DNA of 64,000 bases from Agrobacterium larrymoorei (GTDB lineage Bacteria; Pseudomonadota; Alphaproteobacteria; Rhizobiales; Rhizobiaceae), in assembly GCF_005145045.1 (NCBI RefSeq), contig NZ_CP039693.1, forward strand, positions 1 to 64,000. The letters run 5' to 3'. Below are positions 1 to 8,782 of the stretch, piece after piece. The notes beneath the pieces were generated by a model. The model was not told the DNA's origin. It saw only the letters and a program-made list of their open reading frames with translations, and ran no database searches. The position numbers and the translations under genes are program-made. Within the stretch, counting starts at the first letter, position 1; each line of letters begins with the position of its first letter.

Positions 1-1224
1 ATGGCGATAGCAGAAAGAGCAGAAAAGGCAGCTTTTCCGAAAGAGGATGCAGGCAGCAAGATCATGCGCCATGCAAGCCTTCTGTCGCAACAGCTTCAGC
101 AGCTTCGGACGCGAATGTATCCTCCGACATCGGAAAAGAGCCTGCGCCCGTTTCTAACGAACGAAGTCTCCAAGCTGACATCGATCCCTGATTCCACCCT
201 CAAGCTGATGTCGAGCGAAGGACGCGGGCCGATGCCTGGGCGGCTCGAGAACAATCACCGAGTTTATACACTGGCCCAGATCAACGAGTTGCGCGAGCTG
301 TTCGCCAGCCAGAAGCCCGCTGAAGCGTTGCGTTTTCTTCCCCGCCGCCGTGCGGGAGAACATCTCCAGGTCGTTGCCATTGCCAACTTCAAGGGTGGTA
401 GTGCAAAAACCACGACCTGCGTGCATCTCGCGCATTACCTGGCTCTACAGGGATATCGCGTTCTTGCACTCGATCTCGATCCGCAGGCGTCTCTATCTGC
501 GCTGTTCGGCGCGCAGCCGGAATTCGATGTGGGTGCCAATGAGACGATCTATGCAGCACTGCGTTACGACGAGAGCGAGCGAAGGCCAATCCGCGACATT
601 ATTCGCAAGACCTATTTCGACGGCATCGATCTGATCCCAGGAAATCTCGAGGTCATGGAGTACGAACACGAAACACCGCGTGTTCTTGCACAAAAATCGA
701 GTTCCGGTGCGATCTTCTTCGAGCGGTTGAAGCTTGCGCTGGCCGAGGTAGATCAGGACTATGATGTCGTCATTCTCGATACGCCGCCGTCGCTCGGCTT
801 CCTGACGCTGAGCGCCATATACGCTGCCACCAGCATGATCATCACCGTGCATCCGGCCATGCTCGATGTCGCTTCCATGAGCCAGTTCCTTCTGATGATG
901 GGTGACTTGATCAGCGTACTCAACGAAAATGGTGCGCAGCTCGACCAAGACTTCATCAGATATTTGGTGACAAGGCATGACCCGAATGATGCGCCGCAGT
1001 CCCAAGTGGTTGCGATGATGCGGCATCTGTTCGGCACAGATGTATTGCTGCCGACCTCCATCGAAAGCACGGCAGTCGAGGCTGCTGGTCTGGCCAAGCG
1101 CTCGATCTATGAACTTGAGATGGGACAGATCGGCAGAGACACGCATAAGCGCGCGCGCGAAGCGGTCGATGCCGTCAATGAGGCCATCGTCAAGCTCATC
1201 ACTGACAGTTGGGGACGAGCATGA
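1..1224 (+). CDS. repA: Plasmid partitioning ATPase RepA (ParA type)
   Basis: A 407-aa ParA/MinD-type ATPase, first gene of a repABC operon. It segregates the replicon with RepB and represses the operon. An N-terminal DNA-binding region (about 1-115) precedes the deviant Walker A motif KGGSAKTT near residue 130, followed by LDLDPQ and VILDTPPS. The length is normal for RepA. The ATG is the first base of the window, so the operon promoter and any upstream sites cannot be seen. Its stop overlaps the repB start (ATGA). Confidence 0.97.
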   Translation: MAIAERAEKAAFPKEDAGSKIMRHASLLSQQLQQLRTRMYPPTSEKSLRPFLTNEVSKLTSIPDSTLKLMSSEGRGPMPGRLENNHRVYTLAQINELRELFASQKPAEALRFLPRRRAGEHLQVVAIANFKGGSAKTTTCVHLAHYLALQGYRVLALDLDPQASLSALFGAQPEFDVGANETIYAALRYDESERRPIRDIIRKTYFDGIDLIPGNLEVMEYEHETPRVLAQKSSSGAIFFERLKLALAEVDQDYDVVILDTPPSLGFLTLSAIYAATSMIITVHPAMLDVASMSQFLLMMGDLISVLNENGAQLDQDFIRYLVTRHDPNDAPQSQVVAMMRHLFGTDVLLPTSIESTAVEAAGLAKRSIYELEMGQIGRDTHKRAREAVDAVNEAIVKLITDSWGRA

Positions 1225-2252
1225 GCAAATCACCCCGCAAATCCATTGTCGCGAACTTCGGTCTTCTTTCCGCGGAGCTGGAAAGCAGGCTCGCCTCCGA
1301 TACGCCAAACGAGCCGCAGCCTCAGCCGCAAGCAACACCCAACAGGGTGGGCGCTGGTGTTATCGGCGCAGCGCACCGTGCGATTGACGATATCAAATCG
1401 GAGCGTGATCGGCTCAAGGCACTGATCGATTCCGGTGGCGGCGCGATCAAGGAGATCGACCCCTCCAAAATCGATCCGTCCCCCTACCCCGATCGGTTGC
1501 CCGATGACGGTTCGGAAGATTTCGAGGTCTTCCGCAACTCCATCAAATCGGAAGGCCAGAAAGTACCAATCCAGGTTCGGAAATCGCCCTCTGCACCTGA
1601 CCGTTATCAGGTCATATATGGCCATCGCCGCCTTCGCGCTGCGAAAGAAATCGGTATTCCCGTGCGTGCTATCGAGGTGGAGATTTCCGATCTCGATCTC
1701 GTCATTGCGCAGGGCATTGAAAACGCCAACCGGCAGGATTTGAGCTGGATCGAGCGGGCGCTTTTTGCGCGCCGCATGGACGAAGCGGGCATCAAGCCGC
1801 GTGATATTTACGCGGCGCTTTCCATTGACGATGCCGAATTGGCGCGCATGCGGGCAGTTTACCGGAACGTGCCAGGCGATGTCATCGAAGCGATCGGCAG
1901 GGCGCCCAAGGTTGGCCGTCCGAGATGGGCCGATCTTGCCAAGGCTGTTTCCGAAAAGCCTGATGCGGTGGACAGTCTCAGAAACCTGCTGGCCGATGCT
2001 GATAAACGCCTGGCGAGTTCGGATCAGCGGTTTTTGGCAGTCTTGGCAGCGCTAAGGCCGACGGCAATTGCAAAAAAATCCGGTAAGACGATTAAGGGCT
2101 TCAAGGGTGATGTCATCGGCAGCTATGTGCGCTCTTCAAAAGATTTGCGCATTAGCGTGGAGGATCAATCCGGGACGGAATTCTTGAAGTTTATCGAGCA
2201 GGAACTTCCCGCGCTTGCGGAGCAGTTCGCGCGCGCGAAAACGAAAAACTGA
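1221..2252 (+). CDS. repB: Plasmid partitioning protein RepB (ParB type)
   Basis: ParB-family centromere-binding protein of 343 aa. I place the start at the ATG overlapping the repA stop (ATGA) rather than at an in-frame TTG 12 bases upstream. A ParB/Sulfiredoxin-like N-domain contains the GHRRLRAAKEIG box near residue 135. A helix-turn-helix region follows (WIERALFARRMDEAGIKPRD), and the C-terminal dimerisation region is typical of RepB. With RepA it forms the segregation complex on parS sites. The family and gene order leave little doubt. Confidence 0.97.
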   Translation: MSKSPRKSIVANFGLLSAELESRLASDTPNEPQPQPQATPNRVGAGVIGAAHRAIDDIKSERDRLKALIDSGGGAIKEIDPSKIDPSPYPDRLPDDGSEDFEVFRNSIKSEGQKVPIQVRKSPSAPDRYQVIYGHRRLRAAKEIGIPVRAIEVEISDLDLVIAQGIENANRQDLSWIERALFARRMDEAGIKPRDIYAALSIDDAELARMRAVYRNVPGDVIEAIGRAPKVGRPRWADLAKAVSEKPDAVDSLRNLLADADKRLASSDQRFLAVLAALRPTAIAKKSGKTIKGFKGDVIGSYVRSSKDLRISVEDQSGTEFLKFIEQELPALAEQFARAKTKN

Positions 2253-2300
2253 CCTGAAGCTGCAAGCAGTTTCGAACGAAAACGAAGGACGTAAACGAGC

Positions 2301-2340
2301 AAAAGAAAAAGGCCCCCTAAACGTTGCCGTCATGGAAGCC
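2301..2340 (-). terminator. Intrinsic terminator of the antisense RNA
   Basis: Read on the minus strand, GGCTTCC (2340-2334) pairs with GGGGGCC (2317-2311) and is followed by a T-rich tract at 2310-2301. The same hairpin is the expected contact loop with the repC leader. Confidence 0.7.
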
Positions 2341-2356
2341 TCTCTCGATGTGTGAG
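2301..2356 (-). ncRNA. Counter-transcribed antisense RNA in the repB-repC gap
   Basis: The 201-bp repB-repC gap is where repABC replicons encode a small antisense RNA that limits repC expression and sets copy number and incompatibility. On the minus strand a -35 TTGACT, 17-bp spacer and -10 GATTCT place the transcription start near 2356. A 7-bp stem (GGCTTCC pairing with GGGGGCC, with two G-U pairs) followed by TTTTTCTTTT ends it near 2301. The predicted length of about 56 nt fits this RNA class. Confidence 0.85.
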
Positions 2357-2362
2357 AACTTG

Positions 2363-2391
2363 AGAATCGCATTTCCATGAATCCTAGTCAA
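2363..2391 (-). promoter_or_regulatory. Promoter of the repABC antisense RNA
   Basis: Minus-strand -35 TTGACT (2391-2386) and -10 GATTCT (2368-2363) are separated by exactly 17 bp, a near-consensus sigma-70 promoter facing repB. It lies about 90 bases upstream of the repC ATG on the opposite strand. Confidence 0.75.
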
Positions 2392-2453
2392 GAGTTTTTG
2401 GCACCGACTTCGGTGGGCGCTCTTCTTTTGCCTTTTTGAAAGAAGGCGGGACA

Positions 2454-3668
2454 ATGGAACGTGGACAGGTGACGACGCCCTTCGGGCGGCGGCCGGTTAC
2501 GCTTGCGCTTGTGAAGCGGCAGATTGCTACTGGCGAGATCAAGCAAGGGGCTTCGGCTGACAAGTGGAAGGTGTTTCGAGATGCCTCCGAGGCGCGGGAA
2601 CGCTTGGGGCTTCAGGATCGGAGCCTTGCCGTTCTTGATGCCCTGTTGAGCTTTTATCCCGAAAATGAGCTGCGTCAGGACGCTCAGCTCGTGGTCTTCC
2701 CTTCCAATATCCAACTTTCGATCCGCGCGCATGGAATTGCGGGGGCGACGCTGCGCCGTCACCTGGCAATTCTGGTTGAGGCTGGCCTGATAATTCGAAG
2801 AGATAGCGCTAATGGCAAGCGATATGCGCGCAAGGACGACGCGGGTTCTATCGAAGACGCTTTCGGGTTTGATATCTCGCCACTTTTAATGCGGGCACAG
2901 GAACTGGCCTGCCTTGCCCAGCAGGTAGCGGCGGATCGTCTGGCCTATCGGCGTGCGAAAGAACACCTCACCATTTGCCGGCGAGACATCCGCAAGCTGT
3001 TGACGGCTGCGATGGAAGAGGGCGCTCCAGGCGATTGGGGTCAGATTGAGGATCGATATATTGCCCTTGTCGCCCGTATTCCGCGTTCGCCAAGCTTGGA
3101 AGAGCTGGGCAGCTTGGGTGAAGAGATGGCGAAACTTCGTGACGATGTCGTCAAGATGCTGAGTTCCGAGGATATTTCTACAAATATGACTGGCAATGAT
3201 GCTCATATTGAGCGTCACTTACAGAATTCAAATACCAACCCCCCTTATGAATCTGAACCAAGCTCTGACGAAGAGCAGGGAGCGAAGCCGAGCCAGAACA
3301 GGCAACAAATGCATGTGCCGATGAAGGCATTCCCATTAGGGCTTGTCTTGCGTGCGTGCCCAGACATTGCCAATTACGGACCGGAGGGCCAGATCAGAAA
3401 CTGGCGCGAAATGATGACGGCTGCGGTCGTCGTGCGGTCGATGCTGGGGGTCAGCCCGTCCGCCTATGAGGAGGCGTGTGACGCGATGGGGCCTGAAAAT
3501 GCGGCGGTGACGATTGCCTGCATTCTTGAAAAAGGCGGCCACATCAATTCGCCGGGCGGATATTTGCGAGATTTGACGAACAAAGCGAGACGCGGCGAAT
3601 TTTCTCTCGGCCCGGTTTTGATGGCCTTGCTGCGCGCGGCGGGACATCCGGTTTCAGCAACAGGGTAA
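2454..3668 (+). CDS. repC: Replication initiator RepC
   Basis: A 404-aa RepC initiator, matching the usual length of about 400-405 aa. The ATG at 2454 is chosen over an in-frame TTG at 2436 because an AGAAGGCGGG ribosome site lies just upstream and the protein then starts MERGQVTTPFGRRP, the conserved RepC N-terminus. The winged-helix DNA-binding half comes first; the C-terminal half (from FPLGLVLRACPDIANYG) carries the conserved region near the A+T-rich origin that lies inside repC in this family. Expression is expected to be limited by the antisense RNA upstream. Confidence 0.97.
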   Translation: MERGQVTTPFGRRPVTLALVKRQIATGEIKQGASADKWKVFRDASEARERLGLQDRSLAVLDALLSFYPENELRQDAQLVVFPSNIQLSIRAHGIAGATLRRHLAILVEAGLIIRRDSANGKRYARKDDAGSIEDAFGFDISPLLMRAQELACLAQQVAADRLAYRRAKEHLTICRRDIRKLLTAAMEEGAPGDWGQIEDRYIALVARIPRSPSLEELGSLGEEMAKLRDDVVKMLSSEDISTNMTGNDAHIERHLQNSNTNPPYESEPSSDEEQGAKPSQNRQQMHVPMKAFPLGLVLRACPDIANYGPEGQIRNWREMMTAAVVVRSMLGVSPSAYEEACDAMGPENAAVTIACILEKGGHINSPGGYLRDLTNKARRGEFSLGPVLMALLRAAGHPVSATG

Positions 3669-3762
3669 CGAGCAGATATAATTTGATAAGGATGTTGCCG
3701 TCTGCGTCGCACCCCTGCCCTATTCTGGAGCGAACTAGCCGGTCTTGTTGCAGTGGCGGGTT

Positions 3763-3785
3763 GGAATGTGGCATTCAGACATTCC
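3763..3785. repeat. Short inverted repeat between repC and the carboxypeptidase gene
   Basis: GGAATGT (3763-3769) and ACATTCC (3779-3785) form a 7-bp inverted repeat with a 9-bp spacer, 29 bp upstream of the next ATG. It has no T-run and does not match the usual repABC parS motif. It may be an operator or chance; the rest of 3669-3813 shows nothing else. Confidence 0.3.
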
Positions 3786-3813
3786 GAGTTCCGCAGTTTG
3801 AAAAGCGTCTAAG

Positions 3814-4869
3814 ATGAAAAGCCTGATCAGTCGTATTGTGTTGTCCTCCCTGGCGCTCGCACCAACTCAGTTGCATGCGACGCCGGTTCTGGTTCTTGAT
3901 GCGGATAGTCGGCAGGTTCTCGCTCAGGAAGATGCCGGCGTTTTGTGGTATCCGGCCTCGACAACAAAGCTGATGACAGCCTTCGTAACGTTCGAAGCGC
4001 TGCGGGCCGGGGAGATTTCACTGTCGACGCCGGTCACCATGACGAAGAAGTCAGTCGGTCAAGCATTTCTGGAATCCGGCCTCGTTCTCGGGCAGACGAT
4101 GACGCTTGAAGATGCGCTTTACGCGATGATTGCAGCATCGGCCAATGATGTCGCCATGGCGGTGGCCGAAACGGTCGGGCACGGAGACGCGTCGTTCGTT
4201 CAGAAGATGAATGATGCGGCGAAGCGCCTCGGGATGACTGGGACGCATTTTTCCAATCCGAACGGCCTTTTCGATAGAAACAACTATACGACCGCCCGCG
4301 ATCTGGCATTGCTCGGCCTTGCGGTTGAGCAGCAGTTTCCGGAATTCGAACGCTTCTTCCAGGCATCGTCCGTTTCGATCAACGGCAAGGAGATCAAGTC
4401 GAACAATTTACTCTTGACCCGATATCGCGGAACGACTGGGCTGAAGACCGGTTTCCTCTGCGCATCCGGCCGTAACTATGTCGGCACTGCCACGCGAAAC
4501 AACAGGAAGGTCATGGTTGTCATTCTCGGAGCAACGACCGAACGGGAGCGCAACGAGAGGTCCGCGCAGTTTCTCGATCAGGCATTCGACGGATCGCTTG
4601 CCGCCAATGCAGGATCGTTGGAATCTGTGGTGAACCGCCCGGATGTGAAACCGGAAGACATGCGAATTCGCCTCTGCACAAAGGAAAGTGCGAAATACGA
4701 GGCTGAGCGTGAGGCGATGTACCCTATGGGACTGGCAGGTCAGAAGAGCTATCTCGATCCTGAAATTCCCGGTATCGTCCGCACCGTAAACACCTGGCAA
4801 AGCGAGGCGTCTGCCGAAGTGCCGCTCCCCTCCCCTCGCCCGACAACGAGCCAAGGCGAGTTGAACTAA
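3814..4869 (+). CDS. D-alanyl-D-alanine carboxypeptidase (peptidase S11, PBP5/6-like)
   Basis: A 351-aa exported low-molecular-weight penicillin-binding protein that trims the terminal D-Ala from peptidoglycan stem peptides. A signal peptide is followed by ATPVLVLDADSRQVL, the start of the mature domain. The three active-site motifs are present: S-T-T-K (PASTTKLMTA), S-A-N (AASANDVAMA) and K-T-G (GLKTGFLC). The C-terminal domain is less conserved. It stands alone between repC and a convergent transporter operon. This is normally a chromosomal function, so the copy is probably accessory. Confidence 0.9.
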   Translation: MKSLISRIVLSSLALAPTQLHATPVLVLDADSRQVLAQEDAGVLWYPASTTKLMTAFVTFEALRAGEISLSTPVTMTKKSVGQAFLESGLVLGQTMTLEDALYAMIAASANDVAMAVAETVGHGDASFVQKMNDAAKRLGMTGTHFSNPNGLFDRNNYTTARDLALLGLAVEQQFPEFERFFQASSVSINGKEIKSNNLLLTRYRGTTGLKTGFLCASGRNYVGTATRNNRKVMVVILGATTERERNERSAQFLDQAFDGSLAANAGSLESVVNRPDVKPEDMRIRLCTKESAKYEAEREAMYPMGLAGQKSYLDPEIPGIVRTVNTWQSEASAEVPLPSPRPTTSQGELN

Positions 4870-4912
4870 TCTGTTCATGTGGCGGCTTACAACAGAAAAG
4901 TCGACAGAAAAA

Positions 4913-4930
4913 ACCCCGCTTGCGCGGGGT
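4913..4930 (-). terminator. Intrinsic terminator of the ABC-transporter operon
   Basis: ACCCCGC-TTGC-GCGGGGT forms a perfect 7-bp stem with a 4-nt loop. On the minus strand it is followed by TTTTTTCTG, so it ends the operon from the right. It lies in the gap between convergent genes but has no T-run on the plus strand. Confidence 0.85.
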
Positions 4931-4944
4931 CTGTTCATGGTTGC

Positions 4945-5718
4945 TTATGCTGGTCTCTCGGCGGTATTCGGTCGCCATTTGATCAGATGCTTTTCTACGA
5001 AATCGAGGAGCAGATCGATCAGGAGAACGAAGATCGCGAGGATGAAAATACCTGCGAAGACGCCGACAGCATCGAAGTTTCCTTCTGCCTGAGCAATGAG
5101 ATAGCCAAGGCCCGCGGATGATCCGAGATACTCGCCGATAATCGCGCCGACGACCGCAAAGCCGACGGATGTTCTAAGGGACGAGAGAATCCAGCTTGCC
5201 GCTGCGGGGAAATAGACATGGCGTAGCAGGTCGGAACGCTTGGCGCCCAGAATTCTGGCGTTGGACAGAACGACAGGATTGACTTCGCGAACGCCCTACA
5301 TGGCATTGAAGAAGGTGACGAAGAAAACCAGCGTCACGGCCAGCGCAACCTTGGACCACAAGCCGAGACCCAGCCAAAGAACGAAAATCGGCGCGAGAAC
5401 GACGCGCGGAATGGCGTTCAGACCCTTGATGAAAGGATCAAGAATGCGCGCAGCCGATCTGGAAAGTCCGAGCCATACACCCGCTGCAACACCAAGTCCC
5501 GTACCGATGATATAGCCAAGCACAGTTTCGGTGAGCGTGATGGAGACGTGACGGTAAAATCCCGTATCCGTTACCCAGGTGATGACCTGTTTTACGATAT
5601 CGACCGGGGCCGGAAAGAAGAAAACGTCGATAATTCCGGCATTGACGCCCAGCTGCCAGCCGCCGACGATGACGACCAAAAGAGCCAGTTGGATCATGCG
5701 TTCAGTCATGGCGTTCAT
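4945..5718 (-). pseudogene. ABC transporter permease, NitT/TauT (SsuC/TauC) type, with in-frame amber codon
   Basis: Inner-membrane permease of the nitrate/sulfonate/taurine importer class, about 257 codons from the ATG at 5718, which overlaps the end of the ATPase gene. The frame runs through several membrane segments (MIQLALLVVIVGGWQ and following) to FFVTFFNAM, hits TAG at 5298-5296 (codon 141), then continues in the same frame with GVREVNPVVLSNARILGA through the rest of the domain to TAA at 4945. The family usually has Gln at the stopped position, so a single CAG to TAG change explains it. Without amber suppression the transporter is dead. An assembly error is possible. Confidence 0.85.
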
Positions 5719-6532
5719 AGCTTTTCTCCACTTCGCCGCGCAGGGACGCCCAGATGTTTCGATAGAGTTCGGTAAATCGCGGATCGAGTTTGATTTCGGC
5801 GACATCCCTTGGACGTTCGAGATCGACCGGGAAGCTGTCGATGACCCGGGATTTTGGACCGGCGGCCAGAACCACGACGCGGTCTCCGAGTGCGATCGCT
5901 TCTTCGAGATCATGTGTGATGAGGACGACCGCCCGGCGCTCCTCCTGCCATAGCCGCAAAAGCTCGTTCTGCATCAGGTGGCGGGTGTGAATATCGAGTG
6001 CCGAAAATGGCTCATCCATCAGAATGACTTTCGGGCCGGTAATCAAAGCCTGCGCCATCTGAACACGTTTTCTCTGACCGCCGGAAAGCTGGTGGGGATA
6101 GCGATGCTCGAAGCCCTTCAGTCCGACTTTGGCCAGCCATTGCAAGGAACGTTCGCGTCGCTCAGCCGCCGAAACGCCTTGGAACATCGGGCCGAGCTCG
6201 ACATTTTCGATTGCCGTCTTCCAAGGCAGAAGCGCATCCTGCTGAAAGAGATAACCGATATCATTGTGCACGCCATTGACGGGCTTTCCGTCGATTGAGA
6301 CCGTGCCATGCGCGGGTTTCAGCAAACCGGCTATGGCGTTCAAAATGGTGCTCTTGCCGCAACCGGTCGGTCCGACGATTGCGACGAACTCGCCATCCTT
6401 GACATCGAGATTGACATCCTGAACCGCGACGAATGAGCCGAAGGCCATGGTTACAGCATTGATGGACACCATGGATTTGGCGGGAGCGGGCTGCTCCAGA
6501 TTATGAGTCTGTTTTACAACGGCGACAGACAT
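5702..6532 (-). CDS. ABC transporter ATP-binding protein, NitT/TauT (SsuB/TauB) type
   Basis: A 276-aa cytoplasmic ATPase of an import system. Walker A GPTGCGKST is near residue 55, the ABC signature LSGGQRKR near 149, Walker B VILMDEPFSALD near 170, and the switch His in LITHDLEEA. Its gene overlaps the permease start by up to 17 bp and follows the binding-protein gene by 11 bp, so the three form one operon. The Q-loop sequence YLFQQDALLPW is typical of SsuB/TauB-like ATPases. Confidence 0.95.
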   Translation of the reverse strand: MSVAVVKQTHNLEQPAPAKSMVSINAVTMAFGSFVAVQDVNLDVKDGEFVAIVGPTGCGKSTILNAIAGLLKPAHGTVSIDGKPVNGVHNDIGYLFQQDALLPWKTAIENVELGPMFQGVSAAERRERSLQWLAKVGLKGFEHRYPHQLSGGQRKRVQMAQALITGPKVILMDEPFSALDIHTRHLMQNELLRLWQEERRAVVLITHDLEEAIALGDRVVVLAAGPKSRVIDSFPVDLERPRDVAEIKLDPRFTELYRNIWASLRGEVEKSYERHD

Positions 6533-6543
6533 TGCGGCCTCCC

Positions 6544-7545
6544 TCAGTTAGATGCCGCTTTGGGCACTTTGTTTACGAAATCATTCGTGTAGGTCTTCGA
6601 CAGGTCGATATCTGTTGCCGCGACTTTCTCGTTGAAGGTCTTCAGAACATCGAGCGGCGTCTTGACGTCGGTCTCGTTCATCACACCGTCGGCAGAAAAG
6701 ATCGGACGCGCATTTTCGACGGACTTGATGTAGGTTTCGCGGTCTCCGGAGATGAATTCCGGCGGAAGTTTCTCGACGATTTCCTCTGCCGAATGGTCTT
6801 TCATCCACTGAAGCGCCTTCACCGTCGCATTCGCGACCTTCTGAACGGTTTCAGGATTTGCCGAAATATAATCCTGCGTGGCGTAGAGAACGGATGTGGG
6901 GTAGATGCCGCCGTAGATCTCCTTGGCGCCATCATCATTGCGGGCATCGATAATGATTTTGCCCACGCCCTTCTCCACCACGAAGGTCGCAGCCGGATCG
7001 TAATTCACCAGAAGATCGATCTTGCCCTGCTGAAGTGCGGCGACAGCGGAGGAGCCGGAGCCAACGCCGATCAGCGAGACATCGCTGGGCGAGAGATTAT
7101 GCCGCTGAAGATAGTAGCGGACGAATAAATCCGATGACGAGCCCGGCGCGGTGATGCCGACTTTTGCACCCTTCATCGTTTCCGGTTTTGCCGGATCGAA
7201 CTTGCTATCGGGGGTGCCTGCCAGCACGAGGCCGGAATTTCGTGCAAGCGTCACGAAGGCAACCACATGCTTGTTCTGAGACTGCATCTGAATGGTGTGA
7301 TCGTAGAAGCCGACCGCGATATCGGTCGATCCGGCAACAAGTGCCTGCAGGGTTTTGGAGCCGCCTGAGGCGAAGTTTTCTACTGTAACTTCAAGACCTT
7401 CCATCTCATATAGGCCGAGACCTTTGGCAACCGGAAAAGGAAGGTTGTTGAGATTGTAGGATCCCACGCTGATGCGGACGGGCTCTGCCAATGCGCTTCC
7501 CGCCATCGCTACGGATGCTGCAAGAACCAAAAGAAACTTTTTCAT
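6544..7545 (-). CDS. ABC transporter substrate-binding protein, NMT1/SsuA-like
   Basis: A 333-aa periplasmic binding protein with signal peptide MKKFLLVLAASVAMAGSALA. The ATG at 7545 is preceded by AGGAGG; an upstream in-frame start would precede this site. Motifs such as PVAKGLGLYEMEGLEV and GITAPGSSSDLFVRYYL belong to the NMT1/SsuA-like family. The ligand cannot be read from sequence; the neighbouring PrpF/GalD-type tautomerase suggests an organic acid or aromatic-derived compound rather than sulfonate. It is the first gene of the transporter operon. Confidence 0.92.
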   Translation of the reverse strand: MKKFLLVLAASVAMAGSALAEPVRISVGSYNLNNLPFPVAKGLGLYEMEGLEVTVENFASGGSKTLQALVAGSTDIAVGFYDHTIQMQSQNKHVVAFVTLARNSGLVLAGTPDSKFDPAKPETMKGAKVGITAPGSSSDLFVRYYLQRHNLSPSDVSLIGVGSGSSAVAALQQGKIDLLVNYDPAATFVVEKGVGKIIIDARNDDGAKEIYGGIYPTSVLYATQDYISANPETVQKVANATVKALQWMKDHSAEEIVEKLPPEFISGDRETYIKSVENARPIFSADGVMNETDVKTPLDVLKTFNEKVAATDIDLSKTYTNDFVNKVPKAASN

Positions 7546-7593
7546 GATAACTCCTCCTGATGACACTCTCCCGGTGTCTGTTTGAAATGAATT

Positions 7594-8676
7594 TCAGGCC
7601 GCTCTAATAAGGCGGTGGCTGGGTTTTGCGAAGACATGTCCTTCGAATAGCCGGCGGGCGGTTCGCAAAATGCCAGCGACGACCTTCCCTTCCCTCTCCG
7701 CCAACTTCACATCGAGATGGCCGCTCGGGTGTTCGATAGAGAGAATTGTCGGCGGCTGGCGCCGTCCAATCAATCTTGAAGCAACGGTGTCGTCATTGAT
7801 GCAGGCCGTTGCAATTCCCACCGCGCCGGTCGTTGCCAAAGATGGGTGGCATTGAGCGGGCATGAAATATCGTACACTGAGATCGAAGCCGTGGCGCGGT
7901 TTAGAAATGAGTACGGGCTTCGGGGTAACCTGATTGGTCACATCACCCATGCCCATGCGTTGGCCGGCGGCGAGCCTCAGTTTTTCAAGTCTGGAGAGCA
8001 GCTCTTTGTTGCTGTTCAATGCATCTGCGGTCTCATAGCCCGAGACGCCGAGCGCTTCCGCTTCGATGAGAACCATGGGCATGGCGCAGTCGATGCAGGT
8101 GACCGCAATATCCTCTACGAACTCGATGGACCTTCCGGTTGGGAACAGACTTCCGGTCCTTGCCCCTGCCGCATCCATGAAAGTCAGAGCGATGGGAGCC
8201 GCCTGCCCCGGAACACCATCGATGGAGGCATTACCCAGATAAGCAACGGTTCCGCCGGGTGTTGGAACCTCGGCCTCGATCAGTTTGCCCGTGTTGACAT
8301 TGTGAATTCGCACCAGCGTCGTGTCGCCCCTCACCGGCGTAAGGCCAGCCTCGATTGCGAAAGGTCCGACGGCTGCGAGCATATTTCCGCAGTTTGGAGA
8401 GGTATCGACAAGTTGCTGATCGACCCGGACCTGCGCGAACAGATAATCGACGTCCACATCGGGTCTTGAAGCCGGGCCGACGATTGCAACCTTGCTTGTG
8501 ACCGGGTTTCCACCCCCGATACCATCGATCTGTAACGGGTGCCCCGAACCCATTACGGACAGAAGCATGTCATCACGCGCCTTGATATCCGACGGCAGGT
8601 CAGATGCGAGAAAGAATGGTCCTTTGGAGGTCCCTCCCCTCATGAGTACACATGGAACAGCAGTCAAATCATTCAT
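7594..8676 (-). CDS. PrpF-family isomerase (4-oxalomesaconate tautomerase / methylaconitate isomerase-like)
   Basis: A 360-aa protein of the PrpF fold (two diaminopimelate-epimerase-like halves). It begins MNDLTAVPCVLMRGGTSKGPFFLASDLP, the family hallmark, and carries GIGGGNPVTSKVA and TSPNCGNMLAAVGPFAI. The start at 8676 is set by GGAGG 6 bp upstream. Members isomerise methylaconitate (PrpF) or oxalomesaconate in gallate breakdown (GalD); the absence of prp genes and the nearby importer fit the second slightly better. It faces a divergent LysR gene, the usual regulator arrangement. Confidence 0.88.
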   Translation of the reverse strand: MNDLTAVPCVLMRGGTSKGPFFLASDLPSDIKARDDMLLSVMGSGHPLQIDGIGGGNPVTSKVAIVGPASRPDVDVDYLFAQVRVDQQLVDTSPNCGNMLAAVGPFAIEAGLTPVRGDTTLVRIHNVNTGKLIEAEVPTPGGTVAYLGNASIDGVPGQAAPIALTFMDAAGARTGSLFPTGRSIEFVEDIAVTCIDCAMPMVLIEAEALGVSGYETADALNSNKELLSRLEKLRLAAGQRMGMGDVTNQVTPKPVLISKPRHGFDLSVRYFMPAQCHPSLATTGAVGIATACINDDTVASRLIGRRQPPTILSIEHPSGHLDVKLAEREGKVVAGILRTARRLFEGHVFAKPSHRLIRAA

Positions 8677-8705
8677 CACCGGCCTCCAATGATGCATTTA
8701 CTGTA

Positions 8706-8722
8706 ATAATCAGCGTAGTTAT
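8706..8722. promoter_or_regulatory. Candidate LysR-type operator between galD-like and lysR genes
   Basis: ATAA-N9-TTAT (8706-8722) has dyad symmetry and fits the T-N11-A LysR-box pattern. It lies in the 106-bp divergent intergenic region, 60 bp from the regulator start. Confidence 0.5.
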
Positions 8723-8782
8723 TGCTATTATCGGAAGGAGCATTAATTTGTGAAATGCTAAGAACGGCAGGATTGATGTGAA

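Noticed and set aside
493..1338. 281-codon open frame on the minus strand
   Set aside because: Antisense to repA and repB, which are certain.
3763..3785. parS downstream of repC
   Set aside because: The short repeat has the wrong length and does not fit the 16-bp parS pattern.
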